From Acidobacteria bacterium RIFCSPLOWO2_02_FULL_65_29 (GTDB lineage Bacteria > Acidobacteriota > Vicinamibacteria > Vicinamibacterales > CAVVIG01): 64,000 nucleotides of DNA. The stretch is from the NCBI GenBank assembly GCA_001767435.1, contig MEKT01000153.1, positions 18,976-82,975 of the forward strand. The letters are read 5' to 3'. Below the pieces are notes generated by a model. It had not been told where the DNA came from. It did no database searches and saw nothing but the letters and a program-made list of their open reading frames with translations. The position numbers and the translations under genes were made by a program. Position 1 is the stretch's first letter, and the number at the start of each line of letters is the position of its first letter. Below, in pieces: positions 1 through 9,493 of this stretch.

Positions 1-888
1 GACTACGCGCGCATGGTGCGCGTTCACCAGGAGCGCGGCGCGACCGTCACGCTCGCGGCGATAGAAGTGCCTATCGCCGACGCCGGCCGCTTCGGCATCG
101 TGTCGATCGACGATCAGGAGCGCGTCATCGGCTTCGACGAGAAGCCGCAGCAGGCCACGGCCATTCCGGGAGCGCCCGACCTGGCGCTGGCCTCGATGGG
201 CGTCTACATCTTCGACACCGACGTGCTCGTGCAGGCCCTCGAAGCCGACGCCGCTCAGCAGACGAACCACGATTTCGGCAAGGACATCATCCCGGCGCTC
301 ATCGATCGGCAGCCGGTGTACGCGTACCGGTTCTACGACGAGAACAAGAAGTCGTCGAAGTACTGGCGCGACATTGGGACGCTCGACGCCTACTTCGAAG
401 CGAACATGGATCTCTGCCAGGTGAACCCGGAGTTCAACCTCTACGATCCGGAGTGGCCGCTGCGGACGCATCAGCCGCAGTCGCCGCCGGCGAAGTTCGT
501 GTTCGCTGAAACCGGCGCGCGGTGCGGGCAGGCGCTCGACTCGGTCATCTCACCGGGGTGCATCGTCTCGGGGAGCACGATTCACGGCAGCGTGCTCTGC
601 CCCAACGTGCGCGTGCACAGCTTCTGCCGGATCGAGCAGTCCATTCTCATGCCGGGCGTGCGCGTCGGCCGACACGCCCGCATCCGGCGGGCCATCATCG
701 ACCGCGACGTGCTCATCCCGCGCGGAGCGCTCATCGGCTACGACGTGGACGAAGACCGCCGGCGCCATACCGTGAGCGAATCCGGCGTCGTCGTCGTGAC
801 CACCGACGACGAGCCGCTGGTGACGCCGCCGAGCGAAGAAGCCCTGCGACTCGAGGCCGAGGCGGACCGCCGCGGGGGCGGAGGGTAG
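1..888 (+). CDS. glgC: Glucose-1-phosphate adenylyltransferase, 3' part (5' end outside window)
   Basis: This is the C-terminal two thirds of ADP-glucose pyrophosphorylase, which makes ADP-glucose from ATP and glucose-1-phosphate for glycogen synthesis. The reading frame is open from base 1 (DYARMVRVHQERG), so the true start lies upstream. Family motifs are visible: NHDFGKDIIP, YWRDIGTLDAYFEANMDL, and a C-terminal left-handed beta-helix with repeated hexapeptide turns (SVISPGCIVSGSTIHGSVL). The last ~40 residues are acidic, poorly conserved and glycine-rich. The gene is followed 68 bp later by eno on the same strand. Family identity is clear; allosteric regulation cannot be judged from this fragment. 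Confidence 0.95.
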   Translation, partial: DYARMVRVHQERGATVTLAAIEVPIADAGRFGIVSIDDQERVIGFDEKPQQATAIPGAPDLALASMGVYIFDTDVLVQALEADAAQQTNHDFGKDIIPALIDRQPVYAYRFYDENKKSSKYWRDIGTLDAYFEANMDLCQVNPEFNLYDPEWPLRTHQPQSPPAKFVFAETGARCGQALDSVISPGCIVSGSTIHGSVLCPNVRVHSFCRIEQSILMPGVRVGRHARIRRAIIDRDVLIPRGALIGYDVDEDRRRHTVSESGVVVVTTDDEPLVTPPSEEALRLEAEADRRGGGG

Positions 889-956
889 CCAGGACAAGCC
901 ACGAAGACACGAAAACACGAAGAGGAAAGTCTTGGATTCGTTCCTGGGAGGGTTGA

Positions 957-2350
<1,394 letters not shown>

Positions 2351-2363
2351 GAGCTTTCCTCAT

Positions 2364-3113
2364 ATGCACAAAGTCGTCCTGCTCCGCCACGGCGAAAGCA
2401 GCTGGAACAAGGAAAACCGCTTTACCGGCTGGACCGACGTCGATCTGTCGGAGCAAGGAAGCGCCGAGGCGCGGGAGGCGGGCCGTTTGCTGCGCGACGG
2501 CGGCTACGAGTTCGACATCGCTTACACTTCGGTCCTCAAGCGCGCGATTCGCACGCTGAACCTGGCGCTCGACGAGCTGGACCAGACTTGGATTCCGGTG
2601 GAGAAAAGCTGGCGGCTGAACGAGCGGCACTACGGCGCGCTCCAGGGGTTGAACAAGGCCGAAACCGCCGCGCAGCACGGCGAGGCGCAGGTCAAGATCT
2701 GGCGCAGAAGCTACGACATCCCGCCGCCGCCCCTCTTGCCCGACGATGAGCGCCATCCGGGGCGGGACCGGCGATACGCGTCGCTCGCACCGACCGAGCT
2801 GCCGCTGACCGAGTCGTTGAAAGACACCGTCGCGCGGTTTCTGCCGTATTGGCATGGCACGCTGGCGCCAGCCGTTCGATCGGGCACGCGGGTGCTCATC
2901 GCCGCTCACGGCAACAGCCTGCGCGCGCTCGTGAAATACCTCGATGAGATCTCGGAAGCGGATATCGTCGAGCTGAATATCCCAACGGGCATACCGCTCG
3001 TGTACGAGCTCGGCGAGGACCTCGCGCCGATTCGCCATCATTACCTCGGCGATCCGGCCGCGGCCGCCACCGCCGCGGCTCGCGTGGCGGCGCAGGCCAG
3101 GGCGAAAAGTTAG
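2364..3113 (+). CDS. gpmA: 2,3-bisphosphoglycerate-dependent phosphoglycerate mutase
   Basis: The enzyme interconverts 3- and 2-phosphoglycerate. [10 protein letters not shown] at residues 6-15 carries the phosphorylated histidine (His9), followed by [29 protein letters not shown] and the second histidine motif [15 protein letters not shown]. The chosen ATG gives 249 residues, the normal length of dPGM. The ORF track starts 75 bp upstream, but that extension is translated from the 8-bp array and has no family counterpart. The gene sits just after eno, probably co-transcribed through the array. The stop codon TAG is in AAAAGTTAGAAGTGAG, the start of another short AGAAGTN-type repeat patch. Confidence 0.97.
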   Translation: MHKVVLLRHGESSWNKENRFTGWTDVDLSEQGSAEAREAGRLLRDGGYEFDIAYTSVLKRAIRTLNLALDELDQTWIPVEKSWRLNERHYGALQGLNKAETAAQHGEAQVKIWRRSYDIPPPPLLPDDERHPGRDRRYASLAPTELPLTESLKDTVARFLPYWHGTLAPAVRSGTRVLIAAHGNSLRALVKYLDEISEADIVELNIPTGIPLVYELGEDLAPIRHHYLGDPAAAATAAARVAAQARAKS

Positions 3114-3140
3114 AAGTGAGATGTCAGAAGTTTGAAGGAC

Positions 3141-3599
3141 TCAGGTATCGTCGCCGGCGGGCGCGATGATCGCGAGCGTCGCGTGCGTGGCGCCTACCAC
3201 CGCGCCGAGCGGGATACTCTGATCGAAGGTCGCGAGCTTCCCGCCCATCTTCTTCGCAAGACCCAGTAGATAGATGTCCGTGAGCTGCCGGGGGCCGCTC
3301 ACGAATAACGGGTTGAAGAGCTTCGGATCGCGGAGCGAGACCGAATCGGGCCAGAAAATATGATGGCCACTCGCACAGAACCTGCGCAGATGCTCAATCG
3401 TGTCCGCCGCGCGTAAGTTGAAGACGCCAGAGCCGGAATGGTTCACGAGACGAACAAAGCCGTTTTCCGTCAGCGGACACGTGGCCCAGCCGTCCGCGTG
3501 GTGGTCGGCGAACCAGTCATGGGCAATTTCGTGATGAACGTGCTCCGGGTCGAAAAGCGCCAGCAGGATGTTTACATCGAGCAGCGCCGGACGGCTCAA
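3141..3599 (-). CDS. vapC: VapC-family PIN-domain ribonuclease toxin
   Basis: A 152-residue PIN-domain protein, the likely toxin of a type II toxin-antitoxin pair; VapC toxins cleave RNA, often tRNA or rRNA. The acidic metal-binding residues appear in order: LLDVNILLALFD near the N-terminus, the conserved acid in LTENGFVRLVNH, and DIYLLGLAKKMGGKLATFDQSI near the C-terminus. Its ATG overlaps the end of the upstream antitoxin gene by 4 bp, the usual coupling in such pairs. The stop is followed by short repeat-like sequence at 3114-3140. The RNA target cannot be inferred. Confidence 0.88.
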   Translation of the reverse strand: MSRPALLDVNILLALFDPEHVHHEIAHDWFADHHADGWATCPLTENGFVRLVNHSGSGVFNLRAADTIEHLRRFCASGHHIFWPDSVSLRDPKLFNPLFVSGPRQLTDIYLLGLAKKMGGKLATFDQSIPLGAVVGATHATLAIIAPAGDDT

Positions 3600-3826
3600 G
3601 ACTCGTCGTCCCTGAGCTCGTTCACCCGTTTCATCGTCATGATCGGACCGCCGGGTCGACGGGGCAGCAGCGGGACGCCGTTGCGGATTTTCTGGTGGGG
3701 CCCCTTCGGCGCGAGACCCTTGCGGACCAGCTCGGACACCATCTGCCCGGCGGTCTTGCCGTAGTACTCACCGAGTTCCTTGGCGGCCTGAAGGACGTCT
3801 TCGTCGAGGTCCAATGTGGTGCGCAT
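3596..3826 (-). CDS. vapB: VapB-like ribbon-helix-helix antitoxin
   Basis: A 76-residue protein with the ribbon-helix-helix pattern MRTTLDLDEDVLQAAKELGEYYGKTAGQMVSELVRKGL: a short beta strand, then two helices. It would bind DNA as a dimer, repress its own operon and neutralise the PIN toxin through its C-terminal tail (KIRNGVPLLPRRPGG). It lies directly upstream of vapC with a 4-bp overlap. Upstream DNA holds ATCACGC repeats (about 3835-3855), a possible autoregulatory region, but no clear operator can be defined. Confidence 0.85.
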   Translation of the reverse strand: MRTTLDLDEDVLQAAKELGEYYGKTAGQMVSELVRKGLAPKGPHQKIRNGVPLLPRRPGGPIMTMKRVNELRDDES

Positions 3827-3994
3827 GCATCAATCATCACGCATCACGCATCAGAGGTCAATGGCTCCAGACTTCAGGCTCCAGGCTGTGCCACGCCCGT
3901 CAAATTCAGGCCCTCTGACGACGAGAGGGCCGGCCCGCGCGAAGCGAACCGGCCCCTTACAGTCCTTCTAACTTCTGACTTCTAACTTCTTGGT
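3827..3994. other. Intergenic region with hairpin and CTTCTRA heptamers
   Basis: No gene is seen. A hairpin (GGCCCTCT at 3909-3916 pairing with AGAGGGCC at 3924-3931) is followed by GC-rich inverted sequence. From 3965 to 3992 there are four tandem 7-bp units (CTTCTAA, CTTCTGA, CTTCTAA, CTTCTTG). The array abuts the TAA stop of the small minus-strand gene that ends at 3995. Confidence 0.7.
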
Positions 3995-4309
3995 TTACTC
4001 CACCGGCTCAGCGGTTTCATCCGCCGCGATTCGGAGCGACCGAAGGAACCGTCGATCGTTGGCGGTGACCTCGAATGTCCGCCGCGGCGGCTGACGCTCG
4101 CGCTGCGGCCGGGACGGTGTGGTGACTTTCGCGAGCGCCGAGGTCTGCGACCGATTGACGAATCCCACGACGGCTTCGAGCGTGACTTTCATCTCGAATC
4201 CCGCGGCCCTCGCCTTCTCGCGGCAGGCTTCGACTTGGGGGTTCTCCGCGACCGCTGCAGCAATCGCGTCGGCCAGCTCCCGTGCGAACCGGTTGACGAC
4301 GTCGTCCAT
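3995..4309 (-). CDS. Small hypothetical protein, 104 residues
   Basis: I do not recognise the family. The N-terminal half (MDDVVNRFARELADAIAAAVAENPQVEACREKARAAGFEMKVTLEAVVGF) looks helical and acidic; the middle is basic and proline-rich (SRPQRERQPPRR), followed by TFEVTANDRRFLRSLRIAADE, which resembles a short interaction helix. There is no signal peptide or membrane segment, so it is probably cytoplasmic. A purine-rich ribosome site (GGGGAGGG) lies about 8-10 bases before the ATG, which supports real translation. It is a single gene transcribed away from the mutase. Confidence 0.65.
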   Translation of the reverse strand: MDDVVNRFARELADAIAAAVAENPQVEACREKARAAGFEMKVTLEAVVGFVNRSQTSALAKVTTPSRPQRERQPPRRTFEVTANDRRFLRSLRIAADETAEPVE

Positions 4310-4494
4310 CCTCGTGTCCCTCCCCTACGCCGCCGGGCCGGGTTCCGGGGCGCCTCCCGGTCCGAACCTGCCTGCACCAGGGCGATGCACAGGGACCGGG
4401 CGCCTTTAAATCATGTGTGCGGGGTTTGCCTAATGATGACTGGAGTCTACGGCCAAATCAGTGCTCTGTCAAGCACTTACAGCCACGTTCGCGC

Positions 4495-4500
4495 TACAAT
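4495..4500 (+). promoter_or_regulatory. Possible -10 element (TACAAT) upstream of the mutase
   Basis: TACAAT matches the housekeeping -10 hexamer at 5 of 6 positions and lies in the 240-bp gap before the mutase gene. No convincing -35 hexamer is visible at 16-18 bp; CTTACA at 4476 is too close. Confidence 0.4.
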
Positions 4501-4564
4501 GCCGCGACGGTCGCACCCTGTTGACCAGCCGCCCAGCAGTCGGCGGGTCGGATGAACGACAGAG

Positions 4565-4641
4565 CGACTATCGATCAGCACTCGCGACTATCGACCAGGG
4601 ACTCACGACTATCGACGAACGACTATCGACCAATCGCCCTC
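4565..4641. repeat. Heptamer array (CGACTAT/CGACCAN family) running into the mutase start
   Basis: Eleven 7-bp (one 6-bp) units of the type CGACTAT-CGACCAG follow each other and end exactly one base before the ATG at 4642. CGACTA is the reverse-strand reading of the TAGTCGN family seen at 8147, 36336 and 42772. The array is translated in the long ORF form of the mutase, giving a low-complexity S/R/T/D-rich leader. Confidence 0.85.
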
Positions 4642-6141
4642 ATGCCCGATCTCGGCTTCCCCGGCGAATTTCCCTTCACCCGCGGCATCCAGCCGACGAT
4701 GTATCGCGGCCGGCTGTGGACGATGCGGCAGTACGCCGGTTTCGGCACGGCGGCCGAATCCAACGCGCGATATCGGTACCTGCTGGCGCAGGGCGTCAAC
4801 GGGCTCAGCGTCGCCTTCGACCTGCCCACGCAAATGGGCTACGACTCCGACCACACGCTCGCCCGGGGCGAGGTCGGCAGAGTCGGCGTGGCGGTCGATT
4901 CGATCGACGACATGGCCGTGCTCTTCGATGGCATTCCGCTCGATCGGGTGTCCACGTCGATGACGATCAACGCGACGGCGGTCATCCTGCTGGCGCTCTA
5001 CATCGCGGTCGCGCGGCGCCAGGGTGTGCCGGCGTCGAAGCTCGAAGGCACGATCCAGAACGACATCCTGAAGGAATACGTCGCGCGCGGCACCTACATC
5101 TATCCGCCCCGGGCGTCGCTCCGCATCGTCACCGACATCTTTGCGTATTGCTCGAAGGAGTTGCCCAACTGGAACACGATTTCGATCAGCGGATACCACA
5201 TCCGTGAAGCAGGCTCGACGGCGGTGCAGGAAGTGGCGTTCACGTTCGCGCACGCGATCGCGTACGTGCAGGCGGCGGTTGACGCGGGCCTGGACGTGAA
5301 CCAGTTCGGGCAGCGGCTGTCGTTCTTCTTCAACGCCCACAACAATTTTCTCGAGGAGATCGCGAAGTACCGCGCCGCGCGGCGGCTATGGGCACGCCTG
5401 ATGCGGGATCGCTTCGGCGCCACGAGTCCGCGGGCCCAGCAGCTTCGCTTCCACACGCAGACGGCCGGCAGCACGCTCACCGCGCAGCAGCCCGACAACA
5501 ACATCGTACGGGTGGCCATTCAAGCAATGGCCGCCGTTCTCGGCGGAACGCAGTCGCTCCACTGTAATAGCCGCGATGAAGCGCTGTCGCTGCCGAGCGA
5601 GGAGTCGGCGCGGATCGCGCTCCGGACGCAGCAGATCATCGCCAGCGAAACCGGCGTGGCCAACACGGTGGACCCGGTCGGCGGGTCGTTCGTGATCGAG
5701 CGATTGACGGACGACATCGAGCGCGCCGCCGAGGAACTGCTGACACGAATTGACCGGGCCGGCGGCACACTGGCTGCGATTGAAACGGGCTTCATCCAGC
5801 GCGAGATCCAGGAATCTGCGTACCGTGCCCAGGTGGCTGTCGATTCGCGTCAGGCCATCGTCGTCGGCGTCAACAAGTACGCAGAAACTGGGAAATCCAC
5901 CCGACCCCTCTTTCAGCTGGATCCGGAGGTGGAGCGGACGCAGGTCGAGCGGGTGCGGGCGCTTCGGGCCGGCCGCGACGCCGACCGAAGCCGGCGCGCG
6001 CTGGCCGCGGTCTCGGATGCCGCACGCGACGGCCACAACCTTGTGCCGCCAATCGTCGACGCAGTCGACGCCCGCGCCACGGTCGGCGAGATTGCCGATG
6101 CCATGCGCGCGGTGTTCGGGGAGCACGACAGTCGAATTTGA
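4642..6141 (+). CDS. Methylmalonyl-CoA mutase family, large (catalytic) subunit without B12 domain
   Basis: This is the TIM-barrel acyl-CoA mutase domain that rearranges methylmalonyl-CoA and succinyl-CoA, or a related acyl-CoA, using adenosylcobalamin. The opening [33 protein letters not shown], then [38 protein letters not shown] and [29 protein letters not shown] are classic. Tyr in TMYRG and Arg in ASLRIV are those expected in methylmalonyl-CoA mutases, though substrate remains inference. No cobalamin-binding DxHxxG domain follows, so a separate small subunit must exist elsewhere. Homologues usually have 20-50 more N-terminal residues (a xLYTPxD-type segment); here that place is taken by a heptamer array. 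A start at 4552 would add 30 array-encoded residues. The TGA stop lies in an 8-bp array. Confidence 0.9.
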   Translation: MPDLGFPGEFPFTRGIQPTMYRGRLWTMRQYAGFGTAAESNARYRYLLAQGVNGLSVAFDLPTQMGYDSDHTLARGEVGRVGVAVDSIDDMAVLFDGIPLDRVSTSMTINATAVILLALYIAVARRQGVPASKLEGTIQNDILKEYVARGTYIYPPRASLRIVTDIFAYCSKELPNWNTISISGYHIREAGSTAVQEVAFTFAHAIAYVQAAVDAGLDVNQFGQRLSFFFNAHNNFLEEIAKYRAARRLWARLMRDRFGATSPRAQQLRFHTQTAGSTLTAQQPDNNIVRVAIQAMAAVLGGTQSLHCNSRDEALSLPSEESARIALRTQQIIASETGVANTVDPVGGSFVIERLTDDIERAAEELLTRIDRAGGTLAAIETGFIQREIQESAYRAQVAVDSRQAIVVGVNKYAETGKSTRPLFQLDPEVERTQVERVRALRAGRDADRSRRALAAVSDAARDGHNLVPPIVDAVDARATVGEIADAMRAVFGEHDSRI

Positions 6142-6240
6142 GGATTTGAGGACTTGAGGACTTGAGGATTTGGCGAGGATTTGAGGACTTGAGAATCTGA
6201 CGATTTGAGAGACTTGAGGATTTTGGGGATCTGGGATTTG
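6134..6240. repeat. GGAYTTGA octamer array
   Basis: Eight-bp units (GGATTTGA, GGACTTGA and decayed versions) fill the gap between the mutase stop and the next gene. The mutase TGA stop is part of the first unit. The same unit family follows the Nudix gene at 55412-55459. Units decay towards the 3' end. Confidence 0.9.
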
Positions 6241-6246
6241 GAGCCT

Positions 6247-7284
6247 GTGCTGGAAGTTTCCGGCCTCACAACGGTTTTCGATCTCGCGTCCGGGCCGGCG
6301 GCGGCCGTGGACGACGTGAGCTTCGAGGTTCGCGCGGGCGAGACGCTCGGCCTGGTTGGCGAGTCGGGCAGCGGCAAGTCGGTCACGGCGCTGTCGATCA
6401 TGCGGCTCGTTCAGCCGCCTGGGCGGATCGCAGGCGGGCGTGTCCGTTTCAAAGGCCGCGAGCTGCTCACGCTCTCCGAACGCGACATCCGCGCGATTCG
6501 CGGCGCCGAGATTGCCCTCATCTTCCAGGAGCCGATGACGGCGCTCAACCCGGTCTTCACCATCGGCGATCAGATCGCGGAGGCGCTCCTCGTGCACGGG
6601 AAGGCCACCCGCCGCGAGGCCGCCAGCAAGGTCGTGGAGCTCCTCGAGGCGGTGCGGATTCCAGACGCGGCTGCGCGCGCGCGCGACTATCCACACCAGC
6701 TGTCGGGCGGGATGCGGCAGCGCGTCCTCATCGCGATGGCCATCGCCTGCAAACCGTCGCTCGTCATCGCCGACGAGCCGACGACGGCGCTCGACGTGAC
6801 GATCCAAGCCGAGATGCTCGACCTGCTCCGCGAGATGAAGGCGGCCTTCAACCTGTCGCTGCTCCTCATCACACACGATCTCGGCGTCATCGCCGAGACC
6901 GCCGACCGCGTCGCTGTCATGTACGCCGGCCGCATCGTCGAACACGGGCCGGTCCGCGCTATCTTCCGTGACCCGCAGCACCCGTACACCAGAGGCCTGC
7001 TGCGATCGATGCCCGGCGCGGCGGACCGGGGACGACTGCGGGCAATCGATGGCACGGTGCCGGTGCTTGGGGCGTTTCCACCGGGATGCGCCTTCCACCC
7101 GCGGTGCCCGGATCGCTTCGAACCCTGCAGCACGACGCCCCCGTCCGAGCTCAGGGTCGGGGACGCGCATGCGGCGCGGTGTTATCTAAACGACCCGTCG
7201 CAAGTCGCAAGTCGCGCGTCGCGAGGCTCGGACCACGCGTCGCCAACAACAGGTCGCCAGTCGAGGACTGATGGCGCTCGTTGA
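6247..7284 (+). CDS. Peptide/nickel-type ABC transporter ATP-binding protein (OppD/DppD-like)
   Basis: Cytoplasmic ATPase of an oligopeptide or dipeptide importer. Walker [10 protein letters not shown]-loop [12 protein letters not shown], signature LSGGMRQR, Walker [13 protein letters not shown] and the switch histidine in LLITHDLG are intact. The Opp/Dpp-specific C-terminus ([20 protein letters not shown]) carries the cysteine cluster of this subfamily. I chose the GTG at 6247, preceded by TTGGAG; the longer TTG start at 6205 only adds array-encoded residues. The last ~25 residues ([10 protein letters not shown]...) are encoded by a heptamer array and the gene overlaps the next ATPase by 14 bp. 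No permease or binding-protein gene lies nearby. Confidence 0.9.
   Translation: MLEVSGLTTVFDLASGPAAAVDDVSFEVRAGETLGLVGESGSGKSVTALSIMRLVQPPGRIAGGRVRFKGRELLTLSERDIRAIRGAEIALIFQEPMTALNPVFTIGDQIAEALLVHGKATRREAASKVVELLEAVRIPDAAARARDYPHQLSGGMRQRVLIAMAIACKPSLVIADEPTTALDVTIQAEMLDLLREMKAAFNLSLLLITHDLGVIAETADRVAVMYAGRIVEHGPVRAIFRDPQHPYTRGLLRSMPGAADRGRLRAIDGTVPVLGAFPPGCAFHPRCPDRFEPCSTTPPSELRVGDAHAARCYLNDPSQVASRASRGSDHASPTTGRQSRTDGAR
7196..7270. repeat. Degenerate heptamer array (NGTCGCN) inside the 3' end of the OppD-like gene
   Basis: Ten 7-bp units (CGTCGCA, AGTCGCA, AGTCGCG, CGTCGCG and decayed versions) run to five bases before the ATG at 7271. They encode the poorly conserved tail of the first ATPase. 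Confidence 0.8.
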
Positions 7285-8149
7285 TGTCTCACACCTCGTG
7301 AAGCGTTTCGTCCGCGGCGGAGGACTCCTCCGGCGTGGCACGACCGTCAACGCGGTGGACGATGTCAGCTTCGCAATCGACGAGGGCGAAACGTTCGGCC
7401 TCGTCGGTGAATCGGGCAGCGGCAAGACCACGACCGGGCGCTGCCTCCTGCGTCTCATCGAGCCGACGGCGGGGTCGGTGACGTTTCGCGGCGAGGACGT
7501 GCTGGCGCTTTCGCGCGCGCGGATGCGCCTGGCCCGCCGCGACATGCAGATCGTGTTTCAGGATCCGTACTCGTCGCTCAATCCCAGAATGCGGGCGCGA
7601 CAGATCGTCGAGGAGCCGCTCGTCATCCACGGCCTCGGCGCGAAAGAGGCGCGGCTCGAACGAGTGGCCGAGCTGTTCAGGCTCGTCGGCCTCGACACCG
7701 CTCACCTCGAACGCTATCCGCACGAGTTCAGCGGGGGACAGCGCCAGCGGATAGGCCTCGCCAGAGCGCTTGCGCTCAACCCGTCGTTCCTCGTGCTCGA
7801 CGAGCCTGTTTCGGCGCTCGACGTCTCCGTGCAGGCCCAGGTCGTCAACCTGCTGCTGGACCTGCAGCAGCAGTTGAAGCTCACCTATCTGTTCATCGCG
7901 CACGATTTGCGGCTGGTCGAACACATTTCCAACCGGGTCGCGGTGATGTACTTGGGCAAGATTGTCGAGACGGGACCGACCGCGGCGCTCTTCGCGTCGC
8001 CGCAGCATCCCTACACGCGCGCGCTGCTGTCCGCGATTCCCGTCGCGGATCCCGACGCGCACAAACGCCGGATCGTGCTCGATCCGGCCAGTGTCAACCG
8101 CGCGGCGCCGTTGCGGGAGATCGCCGCTGGACACTGGGCGGCGATCTAG
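7271..8149 (+). CDS. Peptide/nickel-type ABC transporter ATP-binding protein (OppF/DppF-like)
   Basis: Second ATPase of the importer, 292 residues. Walker [10 protein letters not shown]-loop [14 protein letters not shown], signature FSGGQRQR, Walker [13 protein letters not shown] and IAHDL histidine are all present. The C-terminal oligopeptide domain is shortened: it lacks the usual cysteine-bearing FHxRCP motif and ends [13 protein letters not shown], a tail seen in some DppF proteins. It overlaps the OppD-like gene by 14 bp, so the two are translated together and should form a heterodimer. The TAG stop codon is the first three bases of a TAGTCGT array. Confidence 0.9.
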   Translation: MALVDVSHLVKRFVRGGGLLRRGTTVNAVDDVSFAIDEGETFGLVGESGSGKTTTGRCLLRLIEPTAGSVTFRGEDVLALSRARMRLARRDMQIVFQDPYSSLNPRMRARQIVEEPLVIHGLGAKEARLERVAELFRLVGLDTAHLERYPHEFSGGQRQRIGLARALALNPSFLVLDEPVSALDVSVQAQVVNLLLDLQQQLKLTYLFIAHDLRLVEHISNRVAVMYLGKIVETGPTAALFASPQHPYTRALLSAIPVADPDAHKRRIVLDPASVNRAAPLREIAAGHWAAI

Positions 8150-8202
8150 TCGTTAGTCGTTAGTCGTTAGTCGTTAGTCGTTGGTCGTGGTCGATAGTCG
8201 TT
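8147..8202. repeat. TAGTCGT heptamer array, plus orientation
   Basis: Five perfect TAGTCGT units are followed by TGGTCGT and a decayed end. The first TAG is the stop codon of the OppF-like gene. Because 7 is not a multiple of 3, the array gives stops in all three frames; on the other strand ACGACTAACGACTA supplies TAA as well. Confidence 0.95.
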
Positions 8203-8354
8203 GGGCCCGAATCCGCACGTCCGCTCGCCTGATCGCTGGGCGAGCCACGACGGGCAAGCCCCGAACCCCTCGTCCCGCAGGCTTGGGTGTTTCCCCAAGA
8301 ACAAGAAGGTCGCAAGCCACCGGCGAGTTGACCGATGCTTGCGACTCTTCAGAT
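8203..8354. other. Non-coding insert between two inverted heptamer arrays
   Basis: About 150 bp between convergent genes with no credible ORF. It contains a perfect 9-bp hairpin (GTCGCAAGC at about 8310 pairing with GCTTGCGAC near 8346) and the segment GGGCAAGCC...CAGGCTTGGG. It may act as a bidirectional terminator; I see no T-tract. Confidence 0.5.
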
Positions 8355-8390
8355 ACGACTATCGACTAACGACTATCGACTAACGACTAT
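8355..8390. repeat. TAGTCGN heptamer array, minus orientation
   Basis: Five units of (C/A)GACTA-type sequence, the reverse complement of TAGTCGT/TAGTCGA. The TAG stop of the minus-strand M48 protease gene is in the right-hand unit. With the array at 8147 it forms an inverted pair around 150 bp. Confidence 0.93.
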
Positions 8391-9493
8391 GAGATTCCCT
8401 TCTTGAACGCGTCGACTTCCGCCGCCGACACGGTCACCTTCACCGGGTTGGGATTGCCGCCGCCCTTCGCGAACCGATCTTGGCCGACTCCTCGAGCACC
8501 GCCCGAAGCCGACACCTGGGCCGACTGTTTCTCGGGCGCCACGGTCGTCTTCAGGCCGGCGAGCGGCACCCCTCTTTTGGGTTCTTCCTTCTTCTCGGGT
8601 TCCTTGGCCGCGCCCGACGAGCCCGCCAGCCCGGCGGCCCCTTCCGTGACGACGGCGATCGATGCGATGTCGACGGGCTCGTACTTGATGTTGCTCTTGT
8701 AGCGCGGCTCGACCGTGGCGGTGGTCTTGAAGGCCCTGGCGAGTTCGCCGACTTTCTTGATGCGTTCCTGCGTCTCGGGGTGCGACGCGAAGAGGCCGTT
8801 GCGCTGCGGCTGGCTCTTGTTGCGGTCAGCGAGGCGCGTGAGGAAATCGCCGATCGACATCGGCGCGTACCCGAGCTTGGGCGTAATCTGGACCGAGAAC
8901 TTGTCGGCGTCGAGCTCGTCTCCGCGGTCGTACGCGTTCTCGAGAATGTTGTCGTACGCGACGTTCGCGACGGCGCCGATAAAGGCCGAGCGCTCCGACG
9001 CCGCCTGGGTGCCGAGCTTGACGGCGGAATTCTTCTTGATCGCATTGATGGTGTGCTTGCGCACGACGTGGCCGATCTCGTGGCCGAGCACGCCCGCCAG
9101 CTCCGACTCGTTCTTCATCAACCCGAGCGCGCCGCGCGTGATGTGCACGAAGCCGCCGGGCGACGCGAACGCGTTCACGCCGTCGGTGTCGAGCACGATG
9201 AACATCCAGTTCAGGTTCGCCCGCTCCGACTGCTGAGCGATGGCTGTTCCCACGAGCGTGACGTACTTGTGCACGGCCGGATCCTGCACGACGCCGAACC
9301 GCTGGCGGATCTTGACGCTGACGTCCTCGCCGAGCGTGCGCTCCTCCTCGTCGGAGAAGGTCAAATCGTCGATCTTCTTCTTGGCGTCCTGGGCCTGCTG
9401 GGCTTTGCGCATCGCGCCGCCGATTCCACCAAGCTGCGCCCAAGCCGGCGTGGCCACGGCAAGTAATGTCACGACGACGATTGCGTGCTTCAT
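8387..9493 (-). CDS. M48-family zinc metalloprotease, secreted
   Basis: A 368-residue periplasmic or envelope peptidase. A cleavable signal peptide (MKHAIVVVTLLAVATPAWA-Q) is followed by the M48 domain with the zinc motif HEIGH at residues 138-142 and a downstream acidic zinc ligand in the ENAYDRGDELDADKFSVQ region, as in BepA/YfgC-type proteases. The C-terminal ~100 residues are low in complexity (EPEKKEEPKRG). Its ATG overlaps the stop of the cyclase gene by 4 bp (ATGA), so it is the last gene of a three-gene operon. A role in envelope protein quality control is known for the family and inferred here. The TAG stop lies in a heptamer array. Confidence 0.92.
   Translation of the reverse strand: MKHAIVVVTLLAVATPAWAQLGGIGGAMRKAQQAQDAKKKIDDLTFSDEEERTLGEDVSVKIRQRFGVVQDPAVHKYVTLVGTAIAQQSERANLNWMFIVLDTDGVNAFASPGGFVHITRGALGLMKNESELAGVLGHEIGHVVRKHTINAIKKNSAVKLGTQAASERSAFIGAVANVAYDNILENAYDRGDELDADKFSVQITPKLGYAPMSIGDFLTRLADRNKSQPQRNGLFASHPETQERIKKVGELARAFKTTATVEPRYKSNIKYEPVDIASIAVVTEGAAGLAGSSGAAKEPEKKEEPKRGVPLAGLKTTVAPEKQSAQVSASGGARGVGQDRFAKGGGNPNPVKVTVSAAEVDAFKKGIS

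Noticed and set aside
3909-3931. Rho-independent terminator GGCCCTCT...AGAGGGCC
   Set aside because: Stem is good but no T-tract follows on either strand, so I list it only as a hairpin.
8203-8354. Riboswitch (c-di-GMP-like pieces GGGCAAGCC and GGTCGCAAGCC)
   Set aside because: The segment lies between convergent genes with no gene downstream on either strand, and the conserved GEMM core is not complete.
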